From: Streptomyces sp. ALI-76-A
Lineage (GTDB): Bacteria > Actinomycetota > Actinomycetes > Streptomycetales > Streptomycetaceae
Reading direction: 5' to 3'
Assembly: GCF_030287445.1 (NCBI RefSeq)
Contig: NZ_JASVWB010000002.1
Location: forward strand, 4,092,001 to 4,156,000
DNA: 64,000 nt
Part shown: positions 7,153-15,387 of the stretch, piece after piece
Position numbering within the stretch: the stretch's first letter is position 1
Layout: the number at the start of each line of letters is the position of its first letter
Notes under the pieces: model-generated
Database searches by the model: none
The model's input: the letters and a program-made list of their open reading frames with translations, nothing else
Told to the model about the DNA's origin: nothing
Made by a program: the position numbers and the translations under genes

Positions 7153-10122
7153 ATGGACGGTGTACCGCAGGTGCCGGAGGTACCGCGCGTACCGGAGCAG
7201 AGGCGTCCCGGCTCCGCCCCGGAGCCGGCGCTGCGCTTCGGCGTGCTCGGCCCGGTGCGCGCCTGGCGCGGCGAGGAGCCGCTGAGCACCGGCTCGCCCC
7301 AGCAGCGCGCGCTGCTGGCCGCCCTGCTGCTGCGCGAGGGCCGCACCGCCACCGCGGCCGAGCTGATCGACGCCCTGTGGGGCGAGGAGCCGCCCTCGCA
7401 GGCCCTGGCGGCGGTCCGGACGTACGCCTCCCGGCTGCGCAAGGTGCTGGACCCCGGGGTCCTGGTGAGCGAGTCGGGCGGATACGCGGTGCGCGGCCTC
7501 GGCGAAGGCGCCCTGGACCTGACCGTCGTGCAGGACCTGGCGACCGAGGCGGAGAAGGCGAAGAACTCCGGGGACCTGTGCCACGCGCGGGACGTGCTCG
7601 GGCGGGCGCTGGCGCTGTGGGACGGGGAGGCGCTCGCGGGAGTGCCGGGCCCGTACGCGGAGGCGCAGCGGGTGCGCCTGGAGGAGTGGCGCCTCCAACT
7701 GCTGGAGACGCGCCTGGACATGGACCTGGAGCAGGGCTGCCACGCGGAGGCGATCTCCGAGCTCACGGCTCTCACGGCGGCACACCCTCTGCGGGAGCGC
7801 CTGCGCGAACTGCTGATGCTGGCGCTGTACCGCAGCGGTCGCCAGGCCGAGGCGCTGGCCGTGTACGCCGACACCCGCCGGCTCCTCGCCGACGAACTGG
7901 GCGTGGACCCGCGCCCGGGACTCAAGGAGTTGCAGCAGCGCATCCTCCAGGCGGACCCCGGCCTGGCGGAACCCTCGGCGCCGGTCGCCGAGCCCGCGGT
8001 GGCGGCCGTGCGTCCGGCCCAACTCCCTGCCACCGTTCCCGACTTCACGGGACGCTCCGCCTTCGTCGCCGAACTGAGCGAGGTGCTGGCCTCGGCCGAG
8101 GGCCGGGTGATGGCGGTGTCCGCGCTGGCCGGGATCGGGGGCGTGGGCAAGACGACGCTCGCGGTGCACGTGGCCCACCAGGCGCGGGGAGCCTTCCCGG
8201 ACGGGCAGCTGTACGTCGACCTCCAGGGCGCCGGCTCCCGGGCCGCCGAACCGGAGACGGTCCTCGGGTCCTTCCTGCGTGCCCTGGGCACGGCGGACTC
8301 GGCGGTCCCCGACTCGCTGGAGGAGCGGGCGGCGCTGTACCGCTCGATGCTGGACGGCCGCCGGGTCCTGGTCCTGCTGGACAACGCGCGGGACGCGGCC
8401 CAGGTACGCCCCCTGCTGCCGGGCACGGAGGGCTGCGCGGCGCTGGTCACCTCACGGGTGCGGATGGTGGACCTGGCCGGGGCCCATCTGGTCGACCTGG
8501 ACGTCATGTCGCCCGACGAGGCGCTGGCCCTGTTCACGAAGATCGTGGGCGAGGAGCGGGTGGCGTCGGAACGGGAGGCGGCCCTGGACGTGGTGGCGGC
8601 GTGCGGCTTCCTGCCGCTGGCCATCCGCATCGCCGCCTCCCGACTGGCCGCCCGGCGCACCTGGACGGTCTCGGTGCTCGCGGCGAAGCTGGCGGACGAG
8701 CGGCGCCGGCTGGACGAACTCCAGGCCGGTGACCTGGCGGTGAAGGCGACCTTCGAACTCGGCTACGGCCAGCTGGAGCCGCCCCAGGCCCGGGCGTTCC
8801 GGCTGCTCGGCCTCGCGGACGGGCCGGACATCTCCCTGGCGGCGGCCGCGGCGGTGCTGGACCTCCCGGTGGAGGAGACCGAGGACCTGCTGGAGTCCCT
8901 GGTGGACACCTCGCTCCTGGAATCCGCGGCTCCCGGCCGCTACCGGTACCACGACCTGGTCCGGCTCTACGCGCGTGCGTGCGCGGAACGCGACGAGGAT
9001 CCGCCCGGCGAACGGGCGGCGGCACTCGCGCGGCTGCTGGACTTCTACCTGGCGACGGCGGCGGGGGTGTACGCGATCGAGCGGCCCGGGGACCGGCTGG
9101 TCGACCACCTGGCGCCGACGCGGTACCCGGGGCTGCGGTTCCCGGACCGCCGGGCCGCACGGGACTGGCTGTACACCGAGGCGCACTGCCTGCTGGCGTT
9201 CGCCCGGCAGTGCACCAGCAGGCCCCACGCCCTCCGGCAGGCCATCGACCTGCTGTGGGCCGCCCTGGACATCTCCGAGTCGGGCGCCAACTCCCGGGAG
9301 TACGAGGCCACCGCGAGGGCACTGCTGGAGGCCGCGCGGCAGGTCGACGTACCGCAGGTCCAGGCGCGCGCCCTGATGACCCTGACCCACGCGCACGTCG
9401 ACGGCGGCCGGTTCGACATGGCCGACCAGGAAGCGGAGCAGGTCATACGCCTGGCCGGGGAGGCCGACGACCTTCTGCCGGTCTGCTGGGCGCGTAACGC
9501 CCGCGGCATCATCGCGCTGTACCAGAACCGCAACGCGGACGGTGAGGAGCACCTCTCGCAGGCCATCGGGCATTTCCGGACGCTGGGCGACCGCCCCGGC
9601 GAGGCCAGCGCACTCTGCAACCTCTCCCGCATCCGCCTGGCGACCGGGCTGACCCAGAGCGCCGTGGCCCTGGCCCGGCAGGGCATCGAGATCTACGACG
9701 CCATGGGGAACTCGATGCGGGGTGCGAACGGCCGCTACGCCCTGGGAATGGCGCTCACGCAGAGCGGGGAGCTCGACCAGGCGACCGGCAGGCTGCTGGA
9801 GGCGCTGGAGGTGTTCCGGGAGAGCCGCCAGCGCCTGTGGGAAGGCATGACCCTCTTCCGTCTCGCCGAGGTGGACATCGCCGCGCAGCGCTACGCCGGC
9901 GCGGCCACCAACTCCGAGCTGGCGCTCACCGTGTTGCGCGGCATCGGGGGCGAATGGCGGCGCGGCAACGTCCTCACCGTTCTGGGCCACGCCCTCACCG
10001 GCATCGGCCAGACGGATCGCGCCCAGGCCTGCTGGCGGGAGGCTCTGCGCATCTACGAGGACCTGGACGCCTCCGAAGCCGTCGCGGTGCGGCAGCTGCT
10101 GACCTCCGTGCGGGCGGCCTGA
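7153..10122 (+). CDS. afsR: AfsR, SARP-NB-ARC-TPR global regulator of secondary metabolism, 989 aa
   Basis: A pleiotropic transcriptional activator of antibiotic production. Order of parts: OmpR-type winged helix (about residues 25-110, LRFGVLGPVRAW), BTAD helical domain (about 115-265), NB-ARC ATPase with Walker A GIGGVGKTT near residue 330, and a C-terminal TPR array from about residue 740. Length agrees with the roughly 993-residue Streptomyces coelicolor protein, where AfsK phosphorylates AfsR and AfsR then activates afsS. The ATG at 7153 follows AGGGGGA. The downstream afsS-like gene and the nearby afsK make the identity firm. I see no regulon operator in its own promoter. Confidence 0.93.
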   Translation: MDGVPQVPEVPRVPEQRRPGSAPEPALRFGVLGPVRAWRGEEPLSTGSPQQRALLAALLLREGRTATAAELIDALWGEEPPSQALAAVRTYASRLRKVLDPGVLVSESGGYAVRGLGEGALDLTVVQDLATEAEKAKNSGDLCHARDVLGRALALWDGEALAGVPGPYAEAQRVRLEEWRLQLLETRLDMDLEQGCHAEAISELTALTAAHPLRERLRELLMLALYRSGRQAEALAVYADTRRLLADELGVDPRPGLKELQQRILQADPGLAEPSAPVAEPAVAAVRPAQLPATVPDFTGRSAFVAELSEVLASAEGRVMAVSALAGIGGVGKTTLAVHVAHQARGAFPDGQLYVDLQGAGSRAAEPETVLGSFLRALGTADSAVPDSLEERAALYRSMLDGRRVLVLLDNARDAAQVRPLLPGTEGCAALVTSRVRMVDLAGAHLVDLDVMSPDEALALFTKIVGEERVASEREAALDVVAACGFLPLAIRIAASRLAARRTWTVSVLAAKLADERRRLDELQAGDLAVKATFELGYGQLEPPQARAFRLLGLADGPDISLAAAAAVLDLPVEETEDLLESLVDTSLLESAAPGRYRYHDLVRLYARACAERDEDPPGERAAALARLLDFYLATAAGVYAIERPGDRLVDHLAPTRYPGLRFPDRRAARDWLYTEAHCLLAFARQCTSRPHALRQAIDLLWAALDISESGANSREYEATARALLEAARQVDVPQVQARALMTLTHAHVDGGRFDMADQEAEQVIRLAGEADDLLPVCWARNARGIIALYQNRNADGEEHLSQAIGHFRTLGDRPGEASALCNLSRIRLATGLTQSAVALARQGIEIYDAMGNSMRGANGRYALGMALTQSGELDQATGRLLEALEVFRESRQRLWEGMTLFRLAEVDIAAQRYAGAATNSELALTVLRGIGGEWRRGNVLTVLGHALTGIGQTDRAQACWREALRIYEDLDASEAVAVRQLLTSVRAA

Positions 10123-10137
10123 ACCGCCGGTCGGGCC

Positions 10138-10159
10138 GTTCATCATTCGTTTATCGGCG
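10138..10159 (+). promoter_or_regulatory. Tandem 11-bp direct repeat in afsS promoter, candidate AfsR/PhoP box
   Basis: Two adjacent 11-mers, GTTCATCATTC and GTTTATCGGCG, in the gap between afsR and afsS. Streptomyces afsS promoters are known to be bound by AfsR and competitively by PhoP at 11-bp direct repeats resembling GTTCA. A weak -10-like TTAGTC follows at 10175-10180. Binding by either protein is inferred from pattern and position. Confidence 0.6.
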
Positions 10160-10335
10160 GGCTCCATTCTCTCCTTAGTCGATCCGTCGCGTCGGGGGGC
10201 AGGCGGGTCACTGCAGTGGGTCTCGCACTGAGGAACTAGGGTGAGCGGCCCACGAAGGCTCGTCCGGGCACCACGGGGGAGTGACCGGACGGGCCCTTGC
10301 CGATCCACAGACGAACAACCAACGGGAGTCAGGAC

Positions 10336-10524
10336 ATGAGCGACGAGCCGGTCATCAAGCCGCAGGACATGCACGCCACCGGGACGACGGGAACCGAGGC
10401 CGCGGCCGACGACACCACAACCGCCGCCGGTGACCTGACCACCCAGGACATGCACGCCACGTCGGAGCCCATCACGACGAAGGACATGCACGCCACGTCG
10501 GAGCCCATCAAGCCGACGAAGTAG
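10336..10524 (+). CDS. afsS: AfsS-like small regulatory protein with DMHAT repeats, 62 aa
   Basis: A very small acidic protein directly downstream of afsR. It starts MSDEPVIKPQDMHATG and contains three repeats centred on a Lys/Gln-Asp-Met-His-Ala-Thr core, the last two as DMHATSEPI. AfsS of Streptomyces coelicolor is 63 residues, also has short internal T-x-x-D-x-H-type repeats, and is the AfsR target that turns on antibiotic pathway activators. The ATG at 10336 follows GGGAGTCAGG; a longer reading from 10297 lacks a site. Identity rests on position, size and repeat form. Confidence 0.85.
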   Translation: MSDEPVIKPQDMHATGTTGTEAAADDTTTAAGDLTTQDMHATSEPITTKDMHATSEPIKPTK

Positions 10525-10589
10525 GGCTTCTCGCACGGGGGTCGGCCGCGGCGGCGCGGAGGGGGAGCCGTCGCGGCCGAGGCGTGTCC

Positions 10590-10688
10590 GGGGCCGGTCC
10601 GGAGGTGCGGGGCCGGTCCGGGGAGCGCCGGGGCCGGTCCGGGGAGCGCCGGGGCCGGCCCGGGAGTGTGGGGGCCGGCCCGGGAGGG
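10590..10688. repeat. GC-rich tandem repeat, about five units of 19-21 bp
   Basis: Five copies starting GGGGCCGG at 10590, 10609, 10630, 10651 and 10671, with variable tails such as TCCGGGGAGCGCC. It fills the space between afsS and the convergent CoA-ligase stop at 10699. No simple terminator hairpin with a T-run is evident, although CCGG-rich units could fold. Confidence 0.8.
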
Positions 10689-10698
10689 ACGCGTCGCC

Positions 10699-12297
10699 CT
10701 ACCGCTCCCGCAGCTCCCCCTTGACCACCTTCCCGCTCGCGTTGCGGGGCAGTTCGCGTACGAACTCCACCGATCTCGGCACCTTGTAGTTCGCCATCTC
10801 GCGGCGGGACCAGGCGATCAGGTCGTCCGCCGTGAGGAGTGCGCCGGGGCGCCGGACCACGTACGCCCTGCCCACCTCGCCCAGCCGGCCGTCCGGGACG
10901 CCGACCACCGCGACGTCGGCCACGTCCGGGTGCAGGCCGAGGAGTTGCTCTATCTCCGCCGGGTACGCGTTGAAGCCGCCGACGATGAACATGTCCTTGA
11001 TCCGGTCGGTGATACGGAGGTTGCCGGCCGGATCCAGGACGCCCACGTCGCCCGTGTGCAGCCAGCCGTCCGGTCCCAGTACCTCCGCGGTGGCCGCCTC
11101 GTCCTCGTAGTAGCCGCGCATGACGTTGAAGCCGCGGACCAGGACCTCGCCGGGGGTGCCGGCCGGCACCGGCCGGCCGGCGGCGTCCACCACGCGCACC
11201 TCCGTGCCCGGGATCGCGCGGCCGGACGTCGACGCGATCACCGAGGGGTCGTCGCCGCGGCGGCACATCGTCACGATGCCGCTCGCCTCCGAGAGGCCGT
11301 AGGCCGTGAGGACCGTGTCCACGCCCAGTTCGCCCCGCAGGCGTTCCACCAGCCGCAGCGGGACCACCGCCGCCCCCGTCACCACCAGCCGCAGTGCCGA
11401 CAGGTCGTGCGCGTCCCGGGCCGGGTGGTCCAGCAGGGACTGGTGCAGGGTCGGCGGGCCCGGCAGCACCGACACGCGCTCCGCCGCGATGTTCGCCAGC
11501 GCCGTGTCCACGTTGAACACCGGCTGCGGGATCATCGTCGCGCCCCGCATCAGGCAGGCGAGCACCCCCGCCTTGTAGCCGAAGGTATGGAAGAAGGGGT
11601 TCACGATCAGGTACCGGTCGCCCCGGGCCAGCCCCGCCAGGCCGGTCCAGATCCCGTACGCCCGCAGGGTCTGCGCGTGGGTGATCACCGCACCCTTGGG
11701 GCGGCCCGTCGTACCGGACGTGAAGACGATGTCCGAGGGCGAATCCGGCCGGACCGCCGACGCCCTCGCCCGTACCTCCGCCGCCCCGACCCCGTCCCCG
11801 CCCGCCAGGAACTCCTTCCAGGTGCGGAAGTCCGCCGGGGCGTCGTCGGACAGGACGACCACCTCGCGCAGGGCCGGCAGTCCCGGCAGCGGGCCCGGCC
11901 CCGGCCCCTCCCCGGCCGCCCGGCGCAGCGACGCCACGTACGACGTGCCGAGGAACGTGCCCGTCACGAAGAGCAGTCGCGCCCCGCTCCTGCCCAGCAC
12001 GTCCGCCGCCTCCGCCCCCTTGAAGCGGGTGTTCAGCGGCACCAGCACCGCGCCCGCCGACACCGCGCCGAGGGCCGAGACGATCCAGTCGAGGGAGTTC
12101 GGGGCCCACAGGGCGACCCGGTCGCCCGCCCGCACCCCGTGCGCCACGCACGCCGCCGCCGCGCGCTCCACCCGGGCGCCCAGGTCGCCGTACGAGACGC
12201 GGGTCCGGCCGTCCACCACCGCCTCGGTGTCCGCGTACCGTTCGGCCGCCGACCGGACCAGGGCCGGGATGCTGTCCCACTCGACGTCTGCGCCCAC
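10699..12297 (-). CDS. FadD3-like acyl-CoA synthetase (AMP-forming), 532 aa
   Basis: An ANL-family ligase activating a carboxylic acid to its CoA thioester through an acyl-adenylate. Motifs: FTSGTTGRPKG (phosphate binding), NPFFHTFGYKAG, TAYGLSEASG, WLHTGDVG and the C-terminal GKVVKGEL lysine region. As I recall the mycobacterial FadD3 sequence (the hydroxy-indanone propanoate-CoA ligase of sterol C/D-ring breakdown), the NPFFH-GYKAG, PGPPT and LVVTGAA-type stretches match closely, so this is called FadD3-like; the true substrate may differ. The GTG start at 12297 follows GGGAGG. It diverges from the Ltp/DUF35/ECH operon with two operators between. Confidence 0.9.
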   Translation of the reverse strand: MGADVEWDSIPALVRSAAERYADTEAVVDGRTRVSYGDLGARVERAAAACVAHGVRAGDRVALWAPNSLDWIVSALGAVSAGAVLVPLNTRFKGAEAADVLGRSGARLLFVTGTFLGTSYVASLRRAAGEGPGPGPLPGLPALREVVVLSDDAPADFRTWKEFLAGGDGVGAAEVRARASAVRPDSPSDIVFTSGTTGRPKGAVITHAQTLRAYGIWTGLAGLARGDRYLIVNPFFHTFGYKAGVLACLMRGATMIPQPVFNVDTALANIAAERVSVLPGPPTLHQSLLDHPARDAHDLSALRLVVTGAAVVPLRLVERLRGELGVDTVLTAYGLSEASGIVTMCRRGDDPSVIASTSGRAIPGTEVRVVDAAGRPVPAGTPGEVLVRGFNVMRGYYEDEAATAEVLGPDGWLHTGDVGVLDPAGNLRITDRIKDMFIVGGFNAYPAEIEQLLGLHPDVADVAVVGVPDGRLGEVGRAYVVRRPGALLTADDLIAWSRREMANYKVPRSVEFVRELPRNASGKVVKGELRER

Positions 12298-12317
12298 GAC
12301 CGGCCTCCCGCCACTTG

Positions 12318-12332
12318 CTGACTACCCGTCAG
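12318..12332. promoter_or_regulatory. Regulon operator 4 (CTGACTACCCGTCAG)
   Basis: Upstream member of a pair in the 93-bp divergent promoter between the FadD3-like ligase and the thiolase. Identical in sequence to operator 9 at 35090. A possible -35 TTGCTG overlaps its left edge. Confidence 0.82.
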
Positions 12333-12344
12333 ATTAGCTGTAAT

Positions 12345-12359
12345 CTGACGGACTGTCAG
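12345..12359. promoter_or_regulatory. Regulon operator 5 (CTGACGGACTGTCAG)
   Basis: Second member of the pair, 27 bp from operator 4. A -10-like TGTAAT (12339-12344) abuts it, so a bound repressor would cover the start of transcription for the thiolase operon, and possibly that of the divergent ligase. Confidence 0.82.
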
Positions 12360-12390
12360 CTGCCGCGCTCGCCCGGGAGGTACGCCCCGC

Positions 12391-13539
12391 ATGGCCGGAC
12401 TCAAGGACGCCACCGCGATCGTCGGCATCGGCCAGACCGCCTTCGCCAGACGGCTGGAGGAGGACGAGAGGACCCTCGCCTGCCGGGCCGTCCTCGCCGC
12501 CCTCGACGACGCCGGGATCGCCCCCGGCGAGGTCGACGCCGTCGCCTCCTACACCATGGAGGAGACCGACGAGGTGGAGCTGGCGAAGGCGGTCGGCTTC
12601 GGCGACCTCACCTACTTCGGCCGCGTCCCCTACGGCGGCGGCGGTTCCTGCGCCACCGTCGCGCACCTCGCCGCCGCCCTCGCCACCGGACAGGCGACGG
12701 TCGGGGTCGCCTGGCGGTCACGCAAGCGGGGGTCCGGGCCCCGCCCGTGGACCAACACCACCGTGCAGCTCCCCACGCCCGCCCAGTGGACCCGGCCGTT
12801 CGGGCTCCTGCGGCCCGTGGACGAGATCGCCATGCTCGCCCGCCGCTACCTGCACCAGACCGGCGCCACCCGGGACCACCTCTTCAACGTCGCCCTCGCC
12901 TGCCGCAACCGGGCCAACCAGAACCCCGCCGCGATCATGTACGACCGTCCCCTCACCCGCGAGATGTACATGACCGCCCGCTGGATCAGCGAGCCGCTGT
13001 GCCTCTTCGACAACTGCCTCGAGACGGACGGGGCGCTGGCCTGCGTGCTCGTCAGCAGGGAGCGTGCCCGTGACTGCCGGCACGCCCCCGTGTACGTCCA
13101 CTCCGCCGCCCAGGGGCTGCCCGCCCAGCACCACGGCATGGTCAACTACTGGAACGACGACCCGCTCACCGGTCCCGCCTGGACCGCCGCCCGACACCTG
13201 TGGAAACACGCCGACTTCACCCCGCAGGACGTCGACGTCGCCCAGATCTACGACGCGTTCACCCCCCTCGTGCCGCTCTCGCTGGAGGGCTACGGCTTCT
13301 GCGGGCGGGGGGAGGGCGGGGCGTTCACCGAGGGCGGCGCCCTGGAGACCGGCGGGCGACTGCCGCTCAACACCGGGGGCGGTGGTCTCAGCGAGGCGTA
13401 CGTCCACGGCTTCAACCTGATCAACGAGGGCGTCAAGCAGCTGCGGGGGACGAGCACCGCGCAGGTGCCGGGAGCCTCGACCTGTCTGGTCACCGCCGGG
13501 GAAGGCGTCCCCACCTCCGCCCTGCTGCTGCGGACCTGA
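12391..13539 (+). CDS. Ltp2-like lipid-transfer/SCP-x thiolase-fold protein, 382 aa
   Basis: A thiolase-superfamily protein of the SCP-x/Ltp group. The blocks IYDAFTPLV, GYGFCGRGEGGAF and NTGGGGLSEAYVHGFN are the Ltp hallmarks. Mycobacterial Ltp2 acts as a retro-aldolase in sterol side-chain removal, using tyrosines and forming a complex with a DUF35 domain. Here the next gene is a DUF35 protein, the expected partner. A Cys occurs in GGGGSCATV near the usual thiolase nucleophile position, so thiolytic chemistry cannot be excluded. First gene of a three-gene operon, ATG at 12391 after CGGGAGGT. Under operators 4 and 5. Confidence 0.88.
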   Translation: MAGLKDATAIVGIGQTAFARRLEEDERTLACRAVLAALDDAGIAPGEVDAVASYTMEETDEVELAKAVGFGDLTYFGRVPYGGGGSCATVAHLAAALATGQATVGVAWRSRKRGSGPRPWTNTTVQLPTPAQWTRPFGLLRPVDEIAMLARRYLHQTGATRDHLFNVALACRNRANQNPAAIMYDRPLTREMYMTARWISEPLCLFDNCLETDGALACVLVSRERARDCRHAPVYVHSAAQGLPAQHHGMVNYWNDDPLTGPAWTAARHLWKHADFTPQDVDVAQIYDAFTPLVPLSLEGYGFCGRGEGGAFTEGGALETGGRLPLNTGGGGLSEAYVHGFNLINEGVKQLRGTSTAQVPGASTCLVTAGEGVPTSALLLRT

Positions 13540-13555
13540 GGAGTTGACCCGAACC

Positions 13556-13975
13556 ATGCTGACCCCCGTCACCGACGCCGACGGCGCCCCCTTCTGGCAC
13601 TACGCCGCCCAGGGCGAGCTGCGCGTCCAGGGCTGCGCCGACTGCGGCGAGCTCCGCTTCCCGCCCCGCCCCTGCTGCCCGTACTGCCAGTCCTTCGCGA
13701 GCGAGTGGCGTCCGGTGTCGGGGCTGGGCCGGGTCTGGTCCTACGTCGTCCCGCATCCGCCGCTCCTGCCCGAGTACGCGGAGCAGGCGCCGTACAACGT
13801 CGTGCTCGTGGAGCTCGCCGACGCCCCGCGCATCCGGCTGGTGGGGAACCTGGTCGCCGGGGCCGGCGCCCGTCTCGACTCCGTCGATCCGCGGAGCCTG
13901 CGCATCGGCGCCCGGGTACGGGTCGTCTTCGACCGCGCGACCGGGCTGCCCCAGTGGACCCTGGACCGCCCGTGA
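13556..13975 (+). CDS. DUF35 Zn-ribbon/OB-fold acyl-CoA-binding partner protein, 139 aa
   Basis: A small two-domain protein: rubredoxin-like zinc ribbon with two CxxC pairs (CADCG and CCPYC), then an OB fold (GRVWSYVVPHPPL onward). DUF35 proteins serve as partner subunits of Ltp aldolases/thiolases or MaoC hydratases; in sterol degradation the ChsH2 DUF35 domain activates Ltp2. The ATG at 13556 is 12 bases after GGAG; a TTG at 13544 is in frame but poorly placed. It starts just after the thiolase stop and overlaps the hydratase start, so all three are probably co-translated. A complex with the preceding protein is inferred. Confidence 0.87.
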   Translation: MLTPVTDADGAPFWHYAAQGELRVQGCADCGELRFPPRPCCPYCQSFASEWRPVSGLGRVWSYVVPHPPLLPEYAEQAPYNVVLVELADAPRIRLVGNLVAGAGARLDSVDPRSLRIGARVRVVFDRATGLPQWTLDRP

Positions 13976-14745
13976 ACGTCCGGATCGAACCCGACGAGGA
14001 CAGCGGTGTCACCGTCGTCACCCTCGACCGGCCCGAGCGGCTCAACGCCATCGACCTCGCCACGGCCGCGGAACTCCGGCAGGTCTGGCACGAGTTGCGG
14101 TTCGACGACTCCGTGCGGGCCGTCGTCCTCACCGGGGCCGGGAAGCGGGCGTTCTGTACCGGGATCGACCGGGACGCCGTGGTGCCGCAGCCGAACTCGC
14201 CCTACATGCAGGACGATCCGCTGCTCACCGTCGGGCCGAAGGCCAACGACCTGTGGAAGCCGGTCGTCGCGGCCGTGGAGGGGATGGCGTGCGGAGGCGC
14301 CTTCTATCTGCTCGGCGAGGCCGAGTTCGTCGTCGCGGGCACGACCGCCACCTTCTTCGATCCGCACACCACGTACGGCATGGTCAGCGCGTACGAGTCG
14401 GTGCTGATGGCGCAGCGGATGCCCTACGGGGAGGTCGCCCGGATGGCGCTGATGGGCACGGCGGAGCGGATCTCCGCGCGGCGGGCCCACGACCTCGGGC
14501 TCGTCTCCGAGCTCACCGAGCCGGGCGGGGCGTTGGCGGCGGCGACCGCCTGCGCGGCCGTCGTCGCCGGGCATCCGGCCGAGGCCACCCAGGGGACCGT
14601 CCGCGCGCTGTGGGCGGCGAAGGAGGCGGCGCGTACGCAGGGGTTCGCGCAGGCGCCGCATCTGATCTCGCTGGGGAACCTGCCCGCCGAGCGGCAGACG
14701 GAGCTGTTCGCCGGGCGGCGTGGCGGGAGGTTCCGGGTGCGTTGA
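13972..14745 (+). CDS. Enoyl-CoA hydratase/isomerase (crotonase family), 257 aa
   Basis: A crotonase-fold protein acting on acyl-CoA in beta-oxidation-like steps. TLDRPERLNAID and TGAGKRAFCTGIDRDA form the CoA/oxyanion region, with EGMACGGAFYLLGEAE as the second oxyanion-hole block. The usual catalytic Glu after the GG-rich loop is not clearly preserved here: the helix reads TTATFFDPHTTYGMVSA. It could therefore be an isomerase, hydrolase or atypical hydratase. GTG start at 13972 overlaps the DUF35 stop by four bases. Third gene of the Ltp operon. Confidence 0.85.
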   Translation: MNVRIEPDEDSGVTVVTLDRPERLNAIDLATAAELRQVWHELRFDDSVRAVVLTGAGKRAFCTGIDRDAVVPQPNSPYMQDDPLLTVGPKANDLWKPVVAAVEGMACGGAFYLLGEAEFVVAGTTATFFDPHTTYGMVSAYESVLMAQRMPYGEVARMALMGTAERISARRAHDLGLVSELTEPGGALAAATACAAVVAGHPAEATQGTVRALWAAKEAARTQGFAQAPHLISLGNLPAERQTELFAGRRGGRFRVR

Positions 14746-14752
14746 GCGTCCG

Positions 14753-15298
14753 TCACTCCACCGGCGCGTACGGGTCGGGGGCGCACCGGTCGATCCGGGC
14801 CTCCAGACCCGGCCGGCTCACGGGCACCCGCACCTTCGCCGCGTCGTTCCCGGCGACGAACTCGTCCACGCTGCGCACGTCCACCTGCCCGGAACCGGCG
14901 TCGAGGAACCTGACGGTGACGGTGAAGTAGTAGCCGTGGGAGTTCGGGTTGGTGACCTCGACCGTGGCGTAGTCGTCGGCCTCCGTCACGCAGCTCACCA
15001 GCTCGACCCGGGCGTCCCGCACGGAGGCGGAGGTGCTCCCGGAGGAACCGCCGGAAGAACTGCCGGTGTCGTCGTGGTCGTCATCGTCGTGGTCGCGGTA
15101 GGTACCGCCGCCACCCGACATCGTGGAGGACGAACTGTCGTGGTCCTGGCTGGAACTGCTGCATCCCCCGCCGCCTCCGCCGTCACCGTCGCCGCCGCGG
15201 CCGCTGCCGTGACCGCGCCCCGAAGAGAATCCGGTGAGCGACAGCACCACCAGTGCCGCCACCGCCGTGAACTTGAGCCCGCGTCCCCGTAGGTGCAT
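14753..15298 (-). CDS. Small secreted protein with Ser/Gly/Asp/His-rich low-complexity segment, 181 aa
   Basis: Not assigned to a family. The N-terminus (MHLRGRGLKFTAVAALVVLSLTG) looks like a Sec signal peptide. A low-complexity stretch follows with glycine runs, serine runs and an Asp/His cluster (YRDHDDDDHDD) that could bind divalent metal. The C-terminal 90 residues look like a small beta-sandwich (VEVTNPNSHGYYFTVTVRFLD) with two cysteines (VSCVTE and DRCAPD) that may form a disulphide. It lies next to afsK on the same strand, about where the S. coelicolor afs locus also carries a small uncharacterised gene. ATG at 15298. Confidence 0.75.
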   Translation of the reverse strand: MHLRGRGLKFTAVAALVVLSLTGFSSGRGHGSGRGGDGDGGGGGGCSSSSQDHDSSSSTMSGGGGTYRDHDDDDHDDTGSSSGGSSGSTSASVRDARVELVSCVTEADDYATVEVTNPNSHGYYFTVTVRFLDAGSGQVDVRSVDEFVAGNDAAKVRVPVSRPGLEARIDRCAPDPYAPVE

Positions 15299-15365
15299 GC
15301 CGTCACTCTACGCAACCACTGTCACGGCCATGTCACCGCCTGGTGGGGGTCGTGTGCGAGGCGTA

Positions 15366-15386
15366 GCGGCCGGGGGACACGGCCGC
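15366..15386 (-). terminator. Hairpin after afsK
   Basis: GCGGCCG and CGGCCGC arms (15366-15372 and 15380-15386) around a 7-base loop, directly after the afsK stop at 15388. No T-run is present, which is usual for Streptomyces terminators. Confidence 0.5.
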
Positions 15387-15387
15387 G

